NCBI GenBank assembly: GCA_943737045.1
Contig: CALSFV010000237.1
Location: 806,001 to 870,000, forward strand
DNA: 64,000 nucleotides
DNA from: Parapristionchus giblindavisi
Taxonomy: Eukaryota > Nematoda > Chromadorea > Rhabditida > Diplogasteridae
Direction: 5' to 3'
Shown: positions 1-16,853 of the stretch, in pieces
Numbering within the stretch: position 1 is the stretch's first letter
Layout: each line of letters opens with the position of its first letter
Notes under the pieces: generated by a model
Databases searched by the model: none
The model's input: only the letters and a program-made list of their open reading frames with translations
Told to the model about the DNA's origin: nothing
Position numbers and translations under genes: made by a program

Positions 1-542
1 GATGAGAGCAGATCGATGGTCAGAGACGCAGAGAGTTATCGCGCGACTCGATTTAGGAACACTGTTGAGGCGGGTGGCGGGCCGTGATCACTTCACTGAA
101 AAAAATTAAAAATTAAAAAAAATATTTTTGATAAATCAAAGACTCTAAATGACTCTAATAATTTTATTGGTACAGATTTCGTATGAAAAAGTCGAAATAT
201 TTCCGAATTAAAAGATCACTCTTCTCTGGCGGCCAGAAATATATTTAGTTGATAAAGCCGAGTAGGATGATGCTGATAACCTTCGAAATGACTTTGATAA
301 ATCACTAGATATAGGCAACGCCAGCTGCAATGCCTGAGAAACAATCAGAATAATAATGATAATAAAAAATAATAATTTTCTCCATAACAAGGATAACTTC
401 GATATAGTGAGCAATTGATGTCGTGATGAATTACATAAAAATTATATTATACCTCCATTTGTATTCCTTATACTCTCTCTCTAAGGTATGCTCTTACAAT
501 CTATATACTTTCTGCGTCTCTGACCATCGATCTGCTCTCATC
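1..542. mobile_element. MITE-like element with 35-bp terminal inverted repeats
   Basis: Bases 1-35 and 508-542 are inverted copies of each other over about 35 bp with one clear mismatch; the right end reads GCGTCTCTGACCATCGATCT and the left end is its complement. The interior is A+T-rich and shows no protein similarity that I recognise. The element may start upstream of the window, so a target duplication cannot be checked. It is most likely a non-autonomous DNA transposon. Confidence 0.75.
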
Positions 543-2554
543 ATTCTGTCACTCTAACACTGATCTTGCTCGGAGAGGGAACCGCTTCCTATCTTGGAAT
601 CAATACCATAGTCATTTGTTGAGAGACACATTGTTTAAATAATTATGCAAATGATATTGTGATATAATCGATATTTGTGTACTCTATACATGTACAATAC
701 ATTATTAGTTAATAGTTATATTTTACAATCTATATCAAAACCGTGCATGCATATGACCTATGTACATTATATTTAATACTAACTTAATTGTACTTTCGTC
801 TTATCTCGGATCACAATAATAAAACAATACGCTGTTAGAAACTACTCATACAGAATACTTCATGGTGTTGAATATTCGATCCTAAACCCGATAGTGATCT
901 CTCTGTAATATTATATGCTCCACCACTCCAAATAAACCGATACATGGCTCCGCCCCTTTCTGGGTAACCCTGCTTATATTGCGATTTTGACTCCGCCCAA
1001 TTAACCGCGCGGGCTTGGACACCAACTACAAGCATTAAGACACCCCAAACATCTTTATTGTTTCTGACAACGCAGTCCAGCAGTCACGCCAGCAGCAGTC
1101 CAAGAACGATGGTTGGGCAGCCGCTCACATCGTCATCCATTGAGAAGTTCTCCAGAGGTGACGATCCGACGATATTCATCAAACCGTGAATCTAAGAATC
1201 GACATGAAAAAACGATAAATTACCAAATTGATTCGAGTATTTCTTCTCTATCATATTCTAATTTGTGTTCAAAAGCTACACAAGAGCAAATCTCCACTGT
1301 TAACATTATCACAAAAATAGATGATCTAGATTGAAATGTTTTCTTTTGGCAACTTTTGAGCATCACATAAGACGAGAAATGAGGGCATTTCTTCCACTAT
1401 CGACATCTCCCACAAAGTATCACCTTTTTCTTTGAAATGAACATATTTTACTAATGATCTGGGAAAATATATGATGACTATGAACAAATTAATGGATGAC
1501 GCCGTTATCAGAAGAAGCAATGAAAGAATAGAAAAGTTTTATTCAAAAGTCACTAAAAGCAAAGAAGTGGCAAGAGACTGTATAAAACGTGTTCTATTTT
1601 TCCTTTACTTTTCATCACTTTTGAACACAGTCAGGTAGCCCAGGTAGACTCGTACCTCCAAGATCCGCAATCATCGTAGATGGTATGAGTCTCCAATGAT
1701 GTGCAATGATCCTTAGCAGATGTGACGTTAGTAGAAGAAGGCGTCTATCCTGTTAGTGAACGCGACGCTTGATGGACGATGGATTTGGAGATCTAAAATA
1801 GAAAAGACATTATCAAAATGAATAGTTGAACGACAACTCCGTCATAGATCATCGAAGTAATGAAAAGAGATAGAGTTAGAGAAAGAGGGAAAGAGAGAAC
1901 TTCAAATTTAGAATAAATCTAGAGTCGATCGATAAAATAGGTAGAGAAGAAGGAAGAGGATTGGAGAGAGAGAAATACCTAGAGAGGTAAGGGAATCAAC
2001 TTAGAATGAATGGAAACGCTAATGAATCAATATTATCGATGGTGGATCAGTGGCGAGTACATTGATTTTCTTTCTTTGCACTCTCTCGCTTTCCCACACT
2101 CTCTCTCCTATCTTGTACGTTAGCACGCTCATTCTATGAAGTCGCGAGTAGACGGAGAGGGACGGTAATGCAAAGATCAAAGATCAATTTCAAATAAGAA
2201 AATGAACAAAGTAAGTGAATTTCTACGGCAAAACGATCGAAGACAGCAAATCTAATGAGCAATACTGATTAAATGCGCTATATAATAATCATATAGTAAA
2301 TTGTACTGACATAGATGCTAGGTAAGATAACAATAACGATGATATATGCTAATAGGATAAAGATTTAATATCTAATGATCAAACAGTGATGAAAGGAAGA
2401 AAATTGAGATGATGAGGGAAGAGGGAAGAGAGAAGGGAGAGGGAAACGGCGGGAAACCTACTCTGACGTTAGGGAATGGCCAATACAATTGTCAACACTA
2501 TTGATGGTAGGTCATTGTTTTTCTTTCCCTGAACTCTCTCACTGACACACACTC
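543..2554. other. Intergenic, no gene recognised
   Basis: I found no supportable coding exon here. Short open frames at 835-1035 (-), 1113-1334 (+) and 1326-1520 (-) show no splice-consistent continuation and no family motif. CT/GA-rich simple sequence occurs around 1860-2120 and 2390-2450. Two heptamer units (AAAGATC type) lie at 2169-2183. Confidence 0.5.
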
Positions 2555-2640
2555 TCTCACTATGTCTATACTCTCTCATACTCTCTCACTATGTCTGTAC
2601 TCTCTCATACTCTCTCACTATGTCTGTACTCTCTCACACA
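2555..2640. repeat. Short tandem repeat, CT-rich, unit about 29 bp
   Basis: Units of the form TCTCTCACTATGTCTGTACT repeat about three times, with small variants, between 2555 and 2640. Confidence 0.7.
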
Positions 2641-2654
2641 CTCTCTCTGTTATG

Positions 2655-2946
2655 ATCAAAGAACGATCATGAAAGACCAACGCATGGCTGTATATACTGT
2701 ACCACAACGTTGTGTGTCGTGCCCATGGTGGATCAATCAGAGGACGTCCAAAAATCCGAACTGCACGAGAAGAATACCATGCTCAGTGCTTGGTATGGCG
2801 TTAAAGGGGTGTACCACTTGGAGCAGATACCCGAAGGACAGAGCATCAACGAAGGCTTTTTTGCTTCCCTACAACGTACTCTCAAACGGAAAGTCGAATC
2901 TTCACGGGAGGGTTCAAAATCCACGGTTAATTCTAACTCAACCTAA
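2655..2946 (+). pseudogene. Mariner-family transposase relic
   Basis: The frame open from about 2710 to 2946 reads ELHEKNTMLSAWYGVKGVYH followed by LEQIPEGQSINEGFF. This matches the central mariner transposase signature (LH.K..LLS.WW..KGV.H.ELLP.G.TIN). The block lies between the second and third catalytic acidic residues of that family. No start, helix-turn-helix or complete DDD domain is visible, and the frame runs into unrelated sequence on both sides. It is a truncated, inactive fragment. I see no mariner terminal repeats flanking it. Confidence 0.75.
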
Positions 2947-3186
2947 TAATTATTGAAGTTGATGAACCTATTTCGAAAATAAAGAGAAAAAAAGAAATGA
3001 ACATGAAAATAGATGGGAATGATATGTTGAATTCTCCAATCTATACCTTGGAAACATGAATGATACACAAGAGAAGTGAAGTGATTGATGTTTAAAGATA
3101 AAAAGAAGAGAAAGAAGTTAGAGACTACATCATTGAAATGAATCTATGTTAACAGTTGTATTCAGTGGATCACAACATTTGATGAA

Positions 3187-8348
<5,162 letters not shown>

Positions 8349-8503
8349 TCGACCATTAATCGATTTCTGAAGAGTACATCAATTAGTCTTTCCCGTACAC
8401 TTAATAATTTACATTTTAATAAACTATAATACTTTCTTTTGTTTAAAAGTGATTGATTAACAAACTTTATTCTACGGTACCATGAGTGAACATGGACTTG
8501 TAG

Positions 8504-11500
8504 TTAATATGAGAATGCTTGATTAGGTTGTTGATGAAGGGATAAACAATCAATTGTATAGTTCTTTCCATCATTATTATCCCAATTTTCTTTCCCATCA
8601 CAGATATATCTACAATCTCGTTTCATTATTACTGATAATAGTAAGATTACGATACCTTAATGCGAATTTGCATATATCTCCAGCTCTCATGGGATGAAAA
8701 TGAATTGAGAATGAGAATAGATCAGAATCTTTAGATGAAGATGATGATGTATAATAAGCTTGGATCTCCATGAAACTTCTCCAGTTATCCGTTGTATATC
8801 TGACGAACACCTACAATTGCTCATTTTGTATTGTCTCTTATTGAGTTTTCTACAAGAAAATCTAAATACTACATACTTTGAATAATACAAATCGATACCA
8901 TCTTTTGTGGAGCATCATTTCGTACACATACGGTAGCACTGAATTTCCAATCAATAATCATCGATGAATTGAGACAAATTCCATTCAGTATTGTCTGCAA
9001 AAGGGAGTATTCACCATAAAACTGAAAACTGAAACGGGGTTTTACTCGTTTAGCGATCAATGGTTGAAGGTGTTTATGGTTTGAGATCATCCAATCTGTG
9101 GCCCATGCAATCTATCAAAAGTTCGCGAAGAAATGTCGGAACAAAGTTGCGAACTTTTTCTCTAATTCTCTCAAAATCCCATGCTATTTTCACAAAGAAA
9201 AAAGTTCGTCAAAAAGATGCGAACAAAGATGCGAACAAAGTTCGCAACTTTCTGTCGATGTGTTAGAGAAATGGAGAAATAGCGTGCAATTTGGAGAGGT
9301 GCAGAAAAAGTAAACGGTCGTTTACTTAAAGTTGCGACGAAACTTGAATTTACAAAAGTGATAGTGTGATGGTTAAATTGCTATTACTCAAGTCTCGATG
9401 AAAGTGTGTTCAATAATTCAAAAATATTTTTTGCGAAAACACTTATTATTTACACGAAAACTGCACAGGAAATCGGGTGCATTCTCAGTCACAGTCGTCC
9501 GAATTCTTTGAGAGCGCGGAGCAGCTGAAAAACATGTTCGAAGTTCGAAGTAAACACACGCGTTGCGACCGCGAGCGCGTGACCTGACTGACTGTTCTCT
9601 CCCTCACTTTCCGCTTTCCGATACACTTGTGTGCTTTTATGTACTTTCATTCACATTTAAATGTGCCAACGTTCATCTATATGTCCTGTTTGTTGCTTGA
9701 TATTGATTGATTGTTTTGTAATTCCGTTTCATTTGCAGCGAGTAGCTTTCGCCTCCGTCGGCGTCTTCATCACGTCCTCATTGTCGTCCTCAAACTCGAC
9801 CGGCGTGTACGTATCAGGCTACTCCGTATGTCTCGTCACACATCTGTCGTCCCAATGTATGGGATCCGCGGCAGCTCACAGGTAATTTCATTACTTTTGT
9901 TATTACTATTCATTATATTAATAGTAACAATATAAGTACGTCTCAAGCGTGGACGGAGACCGTTAATCAAAGGAATTTATCCTACGCTTGTGACGTCACA
10001 TTTTCCCCTTGGTCGTGTGTTATTGATTGTTTGATTTGTAATAATCGTGTCGTTTGCAGCGTGTCGCAGTCAATGCGGGCGCCCCTGCATCGGCGATTCC
10101 ATCAGAGAAGCTACGGTGAGCATCACACTTTTGTATTGTGTATATTATCGTTCCTTTTTGACGTTTTTGTACTCCTTTATGATTCAAGATTTATTTGGGC
10201 AATGATTGTAAAGTGAAGGTGACGGTTATGACCTCGCGGGGCTCCCCGTCTAGAGGCTGTAGCTCGCGAGGTACCCCATATAAGTGTTCTACCCCGCGGT
10301 GTACCTCGCGAAGTACACCACGGGATTGAACGGTGTGCCCCGCTAGTAAAAATACCGGAGTAAAGTGTGCAATGTTTGATCAAACTACAGGTTCATCGAA
10401 TTGCAGTTTGATCAAATGCTTACAGGTCAAGTATGGTAGATGGCTGACCAATGGCTACACGAAGGTCGTGCTCTTCTACATTGGATTGGCCGCGTGGAAG
10501 GTGAATTATTGATTGATTGGTTGATTTTTTTTATCTCTGGAACCCTTGATTCCATAACTATACGTTATCGATATATTATCTCTTGTCTGTGGTTGTATGG
10601 GCATTTTGATCTACGATATCTCGTATCGATTGACTCCTGTCGCGGAACGTTATTGATTTTGATTAATCGAATCGATTGCAGCCTGAGCTATGGTAGTCGA
10701 CACACATTGGCATTCCGTGGCATGATGGCGAGAGCAACGACTGCCTCATTCTCGTCTTCGTGGTGGCCATTTTCCTGCAGAAGGTACTGTAGTTTTTTTC
10801 TATTTTTTATTTTGTAGTTTGATCAAGTTGTAGTTGACTACAAACTAGTCTGATCAATGTCAAGTTGACATTGTCAATAATATCCATTTGCAGTTTGAGC
10901 AGCGCGCCTCGGCTGATCGACCGGCGTTTGTCGTAGGACACTTTCACGGGTGGCAGGTATCGATTGATTGATTATTATGCCTACCTTATCTTTGAGTTTA
11001 TCGATTTATTTCTGCTGTACCTAATAAAGTAGAAGCTGGAAACCGCGAGTATCGTTACTGTAATATTGATTTATCGATTTGATTGATTTATTGATCGATT
11101 GATCTCCACAGGCAGGCGTTGGCTTGATCATGTCCCGATCATGGAAGACGAACGTATCTGTCGTGTTCACGACGCACGCGACGCTGCTCGGACGCTATCT
11201 GTGTGCCGCCGGCGCTGATCTCTTCAACCACATTGAACATGTTGGTAACTTTGATCTTTGAACTTTGAACTGTTGATCGCTGACCAGGCATTGATCTATG
11301 ATCCTTCTTTGTCAGTTGGACTGCGATCGTGAGGCGGGCGAGAAGCAGATCTACCATCGGTACTGCTTGGAGCGCGCGGTTGCGAACATGTCCCACATCT
11401 TCACCACTGTCAGGTAGGTAGTCGTTCAGACTTGAGACTTCTGTTGCTACATTTTCCTTGCGTTGATCGTAGGTCGAAAAGTGCGTTGCGAACTACCAAG

Positions 11501-12521
11501 CCTGAGAGCATTTTCAGCCGAAAATTCACAAAAAATCGAAAAATGCAAATCGGTATTGAATTTCGTCAAATGTAGCAACGCAATACTTCTTAACTATATT
11601 TAATCCGTTAGATTATATTTGATCAAGTTAGAATCAAGCGACTATTCTTTTAGTATTTAATATAAATAATAGATAAATAAATTTATTAATTAATAGTGAC
11701 ATCGCGTGTCTGGAGTGTGAGCACCTGCTCAAGCGCAAGCCGGACACTCCGAACGGCCTCAACGTCGTCAAGTTTGCCGCCCTTCACGAGTTCCAGAACA
11801 TGCACGCGATCGCAAAGGATTCACGATTTCATCCTCAGGCACTTTTACGGGTACGCGGTAGTTGCGGCGGTTATCGATTTATTCGTTGCATCATTGCTGT
11901 AGTTGTGATGCACTGACCAATACGCGCCACGCGCCTCACAAGGAATCAGCTCGCGGAAAGCAAACTGGATGAAAATTTGCACAGACATAACTGAACGCGA
12001 TCATTTTTTTGATCATTGGTGAAATCTAGAAATTCTGGCATGTAATAGCCGAGCCAGAAAAGGGGCCCAAAGTTTGATCATATTTGCAGAAACTTCGCCT
12101 CAAAACGATTTTTCGCTAAGATACCCAAGATACTAGCCACTATACCACCGCTCCACTTGTTATCTTCACTCAGGGAACAAAACATGCATCGAAAAATCGT
12201 TTTGATGAGTTTCTACAAATATGACCAAACTTTGGACCCATTTTCTGACCCGGCTATTGCACGCCAGAATTTTTGGACTTCATCAATGATTTTGTAACAC
12301 CTTCAGCTATGCAAATTTTCACCCAGTTTGCTTTCCGCGAGCTGAAACCAGTCTCTTGTCAGCCGTACCAACGGAGACGTCCACCTAAAGCTTGCAGAGT
12401 GCAAAATTTGACATAAGTGCATTATTTATAACATTTATGTTGTATTTGTGCATTAAACACGCACGAAAGTTACATTCTACAGAGTTTACGTAGACGCATA
12501 ATAATAATAATAATAATATTA

Positions 12522-12560
<39 letters not shown>

Positions 12561-15154
12561 TAATTGATATAAATTTCAGTGGCAATATCCCCGACATGGA
12601 TGAGATGATGTTGCCGTCGGAGCAAGTGCACATCAAGCGATGCATCATGTCGGCCAAGGTTATTTGATTGATTGATCTATTGAATATTGATTGATTTATT
12701 GATTGATCGATAGTTTAATTGGTGTATTGATTGATCGATTGCTCACGGCATAAGTCGAAAAGTATGTTACAAGGTACCAAGCCTGACCGCATTTTGAGCC
12801 AAAATTGCCCAAAATCGAAAAACCTGACCGGATTTTGAAAACCGATATCCTAGCTATTCGACCTATGGCTCACGGTATAACGGGCTGCGGTAACGGGCGA
12901 TTGCTCAATGGATTTTTGATTGTAGTTTTGTCGTAGCTAGGCTACTGTAGTTCACCTTATCGATTTGTGATCAGCATGTGTAGCTAAAGTATATTGATTG
13001 GTCATCCGGTTACTGTAATCATATCAATTGAAGAGCAACACCCTGCCGCCCATCTGCACCCACAACATGGTCGATCCTGATAATGATCATGTATGTTTAC
13101 GTGCATATGTTATTGATTTTTGAATTATCGATTGTTTTGAAAGTATTGATTACTGATCATGTTCATTTCAGGTATTCGGCGCCCTCCGTCGCGTGCGCCT
13201 CTAACGATCATCACGATTGAGTGCGCCTCTAACGATCATCACTATTTTTTTTTCAAGGTATGGTGGCTGTTGTTTTTTTTGTTGGCAAATTGCCAAGATT
13301 CTCTTCTTTTCGCTCACAGTTTCGTTGTTTCTTGTCAGTAAAAGAGGAATTTGCGTAGAAAGGATGACTATAATTGCTAAAAGTCACAAAGTGTTTAGTC
13401 CTCGTAAGTAAATGATAAGTCTTCAGGTGATCTTCCATCCCGTGTTCCTCTCGTCGGTGTCACCACTCATCGGTCTCGACTACGATGACTTTATGCGCGG
13501 CTGTCATCTGGCGTCTTCAACTCGTACTACGAACCATGGAGATGCACACCCGGAGAGTGCGTGATTTTCTCTCTGAGATTTTTACCGATGATACACAAAT
13601 TATTATATTTCGTTTGTTGATTATCGCCTAATTATACTTTACCGTTTATTCGATTCGATGTTTCTATTAGAAAAGATTTTTATTAGTTTGAGAAATGAAA
13701 GAAAAGCCTTTAAATTCCATGTTTGACTATTTTAAAGTTTTCGAATTGTTTATAAATAACTTGTATAAATATATTTGTCCACACCGTCGTTGTTCCGAAA
13801 TATGCTAATGATAATGAAAATAATATATAAATTTGTAAATTTGCACCACAAAAAAAGCAAAAGTATCTGACACATTGTAGTAGTGCGTTCAAACGGACGA
13901 ATTATGTGGTTCGAAAAAAATGACACACCGCACTTAATCCGACCCTACGAACCGGGTAACGGTAGTTTACGATAGGCCATAATCATATTCGCGAAAATAG
14001 TACCTATTCCCGCGATAATTAATAAATCTGACCCAGCGGAATCAATCTGACCCACTGAACTAGGTTACTGTAGGTTACGGTAGGTCGGATATGGTAGAAT
14101 ATGGTGGGTGAGCTTATGAATTAACTTGGTAGTTGTTGGAACCGGCTGAGCTCTGCCCAACGTCCGGTAGTTTAGTTGTACATCAAACCCGTCTGGGGTA
14201 CGCCGAACTCTCTACTACTACTATATAACCCCCATTGACCATATAGGGGGAAGATGAAGTTCGAAGAAAAGTTCGCATCTTTCTTCGCAAGTTTAGTGCG
14301 AACTTTTAGGGCAACCTGCGAACTTTCCTTCGAAGTTTCTCGCAAACTTTGATAGATTGCATGGACCCCTGGTTTCTGCATTCTCAAGAAACGAATATTG
14401 TTCGAGGTATCAATTGTAGTTCTGAATTGAACAGGATAATTCTCTAATACATTAAATCTCCGTGTCTACCTTGGCTTAACAATGATCTGTGTTGTAGGTT
14501 CATCCCAAGTTCCTTCTTCGACGTTTGTTGAGAAATGGCAGATCTTCAATGGGATATTAGATCTATAATGTTTCGTATTCATACCTTAACCAAATCAAAT
14601 CCTTCCATATCCGCGAATCGAACAGTCTGAAAATATGATTGAATGAATGATTTATCATGAGTTCTATATTTGTCTATGCACTCCACTCATACCACACGCA
14701 GTATCATAAAGATAACTACACAATATGAACTTCAATCGATAACAAGTTTTGTTCATTCTCTCATTAATATAATATATTGTGATCTTGAAACATACATGAA
14801 CATTGAATGCCCTTAACCATTCCTTCGCTTCCGGCATTCCAAGTTGAGATGATTCACTATTAAGAGAATCAATACCTGAAAGTTCACTAGTAGTTAATAC
14901 TATATATAAGATTAATATTTATAATTGAAGTGTTCCTATCCTCAATCTTATATATCCTTCCACATGGAATCCACTAGAATCCTCACGTGGTCAATGGTTA
15001 TAAACAAGTAGTGATAAATACGTGAGAGATGAAAGGACAGAGAGGAAGTAGTGATCTTTTCTTCACTTGAACATTCTATGTGGTCTATGACGTCTTTTAT
15101 CTCCAATGAACACTTCCCACTTTCATTAGGTACAATCATACGAAGAGTGATCAT
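8504..15154 (-). CDS. Protein phosphatase 1 glycogen-targeting regulatory subunit (PPP1R3-like, CBM21), interrupted by a 5.3-kb insertion
   Basis: Exons on the minus strand: 15154-15022, 14875-14796, 14626-14585, 14543-14481, 14441 to about 14382, then the insertion, then about 9097-9046, 9021-8899, 8810-8656, 8609-8504. The third exon encodes [14 protein letters not shown], the RVxF motif that docks PP1 in PPP1R3 proteins. The C-terminal exons encode a CBM21 carbohydrate-binding module: [25 protein letters not shown], and the terminal [12 protein letters not shown] motif. The family brings PP1 to glycogen, where it activates glycogen synthase. The two halves together would give about 270 residues. 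Exon phases agree within each half, but I find no good splice pair across 9097-14380. Either the insertion is removed as one long intron with weak sites, or the gene is broken. The stop lies 156 bases from the GH31 stop (convergent). Confidence 0.8.
9661..10425 (+). other. Region upstream of the glycogen synthase blocks with unassigned exon-like segments
   Basis: Two G+C-rich stretches have splice-like borders: about 9739-9882 (TTTGCAG ... GTAATTTC) and 10060-10116 (TTTGCAG ... GTGAGC). They sit where N-terminal glycogen synthase exons would be expected, but I cannot match their translations to that family. An inverted GCGAGGTACCCC/GGTGTACCTCGCG motif lies at about 10230-10325. No intact gene is supported. 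Confidence 0.35.
11471..11575. repeat. Diverged copy of the TCGAAAAGT...ACCAAGCCTGA repeat
   Basis: It starts TAGGTCGAAAAGTGCGTTG and continues CTACCAAGCCTGAGAGC. This resembles the units at 12741-12871 and 51600-52257. It lies between two glycogen synthase blocks. Confidence 0.6.
11947..12346. repeat. Foldback (MITE-like) element, 400 bp
   Basis: The ends CAGCTCGCGGAAAGCAAACTG (left) and CAGTTTGCTTTCCGCGAGCTG (right) are inverted copies, and similarity continues inward for more than 150 bases on each arm (for example AAACGATTTTTCG against CGAAAAATCGTTTT). It occupies the gap where glycogen synthase exons are missing. Confidence 0.85.
12499..12562. repeat. AAT/ATT trinucleotide microsatellite
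   Basis: A run of (AAT)n interrupted by ATT units, immediately before the 12580 exon-like block. Confidence 0.95.
12741..12871. repeat. Single unit of the TCGAAAAGTATG foldback family
   Basis: It begins GCATAAGTCGAAAAGTATG and ends AGCTATTCGACCTATGGC, so the two ends are short inverted repeats. Internally the CCTGACCGGATTTTG motif is repeated. The same unit forms both arms of the larger element at 51600-52257. Confidence 0.8.
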
Positions 15155-15501
15155 TATATCAGTTGATTAATCATATTAGGCGCATACTTTGTTTCATTAG
15201 ATAAGTTTCACATATTCCTTTTCAGTTATATCGATCGTTTAATTTTAACCAAAATACTAAGCTTTTTTTTGAAAATCATATTAATAATTTGATATCATAA
15301 TTTAGTTTATTGTGCGATAATAAATGGGTAACGGAGGTGTTTCGCTGATTCAATAAGTAAATAACTCCTACTTCTATTTCATTAGTTCCTATTGTACTTA
15401 ATAAACAAATTCAACAGATTTTCTTTTACTGAAATGAATAGCTGATCATTAGGACTTTATGTTTGATAAGGATAATATTCATTCGTGTCTTCTATTTCAT
15501 C

Positions 15502-16853
15502 ATGATAGCATTCGTTCTCGCCACAACTAATCTTATCGTCCTCTTTGTTTCACTTATACTCAATATCTCATTAGCATTCATAGTAGTTCAGAAAGCTGAT
15601 AAAGTCGGAAGTTTCAGACGGTAAGTAGTTTCAGATGAATATATTGGTATTAGTATATTCTTTACAGGTTTTATTATTTATTTATTATCATCAATATATT
15701 TTATTCTCTCTCTCAATGGTTGATCTCTCCAGTAAGTATTCAATTAATACGATACAAAATCTATAGAGAAAAGACTTCAAAGTTTATAGTTTCTTTGGTC
15801 AACAGAAGGAATAATAACTGTAGTAGCTAGTTCGATCTACTCACTCAATACACAGTTGATGGAGGTATTCATTCACTCATACTTACTTCATATATTTGCA
15901 AAACATAAGTTGAACAATCATAGATAGCCTTCTTTCTTTGGTTCTTTTTATTGATATTCACTATTATTCTTCTTTCTTCTTCATTTATCTATCGACATGT
16001 GTTTGTTATAAGGTTGGGAAAATATTAATATTTATCGATTTATCATTATTTTAGAGCACATCTTTTACATATATTTGATTATATTTGGTTTATCATACCT
16101 TGGTTCTTAATGTCTATTGTAAGTATCTTTAATCGACTACACTTTGAATAATTATTTTATCAATGCTAAATTAATTTTTTATTGTGTTACATTTGTTACA
16201 GAGTGTGAGTGCTGGGATAGTTGTAGGAGCTTATTTATTCACATATCCAATACAGAGAAGTTTAAGAATAAAAATGCAGAAGATATTAGATCTTGATCAA
16301 GGAATTAATTATCAACGATTTTTCATATTTGGAATCGACTTGGTATTTATTTCGACTATGATTTTACTGATTTATAATAGTCGACCCTAGTCAGGACGAT
16401 AATTCTGAATCTAAAGCAGTTATTGGAATCATCGGATTAGTTCTTGTTGTAATCATAATATTCTCATTATTAATAATAATATTTTCTACTCATCGAATGA
16501 AATCTTTCATATCAATCAATATTCACAGTATCAAGACTAAACAAACTCAATTAGACGCTCTGTACTTATTGATTTTTCAGGTGAGCATGCCCAGAATTAT
16601 TATTAAATTTTTTTTTCTCGATTTTCAGACCTTGAATCTGGTGCTTTTCATCTACGTTCCATTTCTGTACAGAATATCAACAATGTTCATATCCTTCTCC
16701 AATCCAGAGATTATGCATTGGATATTATCATTTTCATTCGTTATTTATCCAATATTTAATCCATTGATAATTTTTGCATTCACTTTATATTATAGAGAAT
16801 TTATCATAGAATCAGTTAAAGATCTCATTTTCATGTTTAGATTTACCTCATAG
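15502..16853 (+). CDS. Seven-transmembrane G-protein-coupled chemoreceptor (nematode serpentine receptor)
   Basis: Eight exons: 15502-15620, 15668-15731, 15790-15864, 15924-16012, 16055-16118, 16202-16342, 16395-16580, 16629-16853; 320 residues, phases consistent. The protein opens directly into a membrane helix (MIAFVLATTNLIVLFVSL) and shows about seven hydrophobic helices. The last exon has an aromatic-proline segment (VIYPIFNPLIIFAFTLYYR) and a short cytoplasmic tail, as in Str-superfamily chemoreceptors. The expected role is chemosensation in a ciliated neuron. I cannot assign the subfamily. The ATG at 15502 is the only one before the first helix. The intact frame argues for a working gene. 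Confidence 0.8.

Larger units (their letters stand above)
10426..13560 (+). pseudogene. Glycogen synthase pseudogene (intron-containing, several disabling lesions)
   Basis: Exon-like blocks collinear with eukaryotic glycogen synthase: 10426-10500 ([17 protein letters not shown]), 10682-10783 ([13 protein letters not shown]), 10894-10956 ([10 protein letters not shown]), 11112-11244 ([18 protein letters not shown]), 11316-11413 ([16 protein letters not shown]), 11697-11850 ([13 protein letters not shown]), 12580-12658, about 13031-13090 ([16 protein letters not shown]), 13172-13203 and 13427 to about 13557 ([10 protein letters not shown]). Lesions: in-frame TAG at 10694-10696; a one-base frameshift near 11822 ([12 protein letters not shown] continues in another frame); about 130 residues missing between 11850 and 12580, where a foldback sits; a frameshift and 28-bp tandem duplication at 13195-13242; a frameshift near 13510; no C-terminal third. 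The blocks keep splice-like borders, so this is a DNA-level copy and not a retrocopy. The exons are visibly G+C-richer than their surroundings. Confidence 0.9.
9097..14380. mobile_element. 5.3-kb insertion bounded by imperfect inverted repeats, carrying glycogen synthase pseudo-exons
   Basis: The left end (from 9097) and the complement of the right end (to about 14380) share CCATGCAATCTATCAAA, then similar but diverged GTTCGCGA/GAAAGTTCGC-rich sequence for roughly 50 bases. The subterminal regions (9110-9260 and 14240-14360) are full of GCGAACTT and its complement. The segment separates the two halves of the minus-strand CBM21 gene. I see no transposase and no convincing target duplication. 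It contains a glycogen synthase pseudogene and further nested foldbacks. Capture of host DNA by a TIR transposon is the simplest reading. Two independent MITE insertions flanking a duplicated segment is the alternative. Confidence 0.6.

Noticed and set aside
2591..2956. 121-residue frame as a gene
   Set aside because: The real signal is in another frame (mariner transposase relic); this frame is a shadow beginning in a CT-rich tandem repeat.
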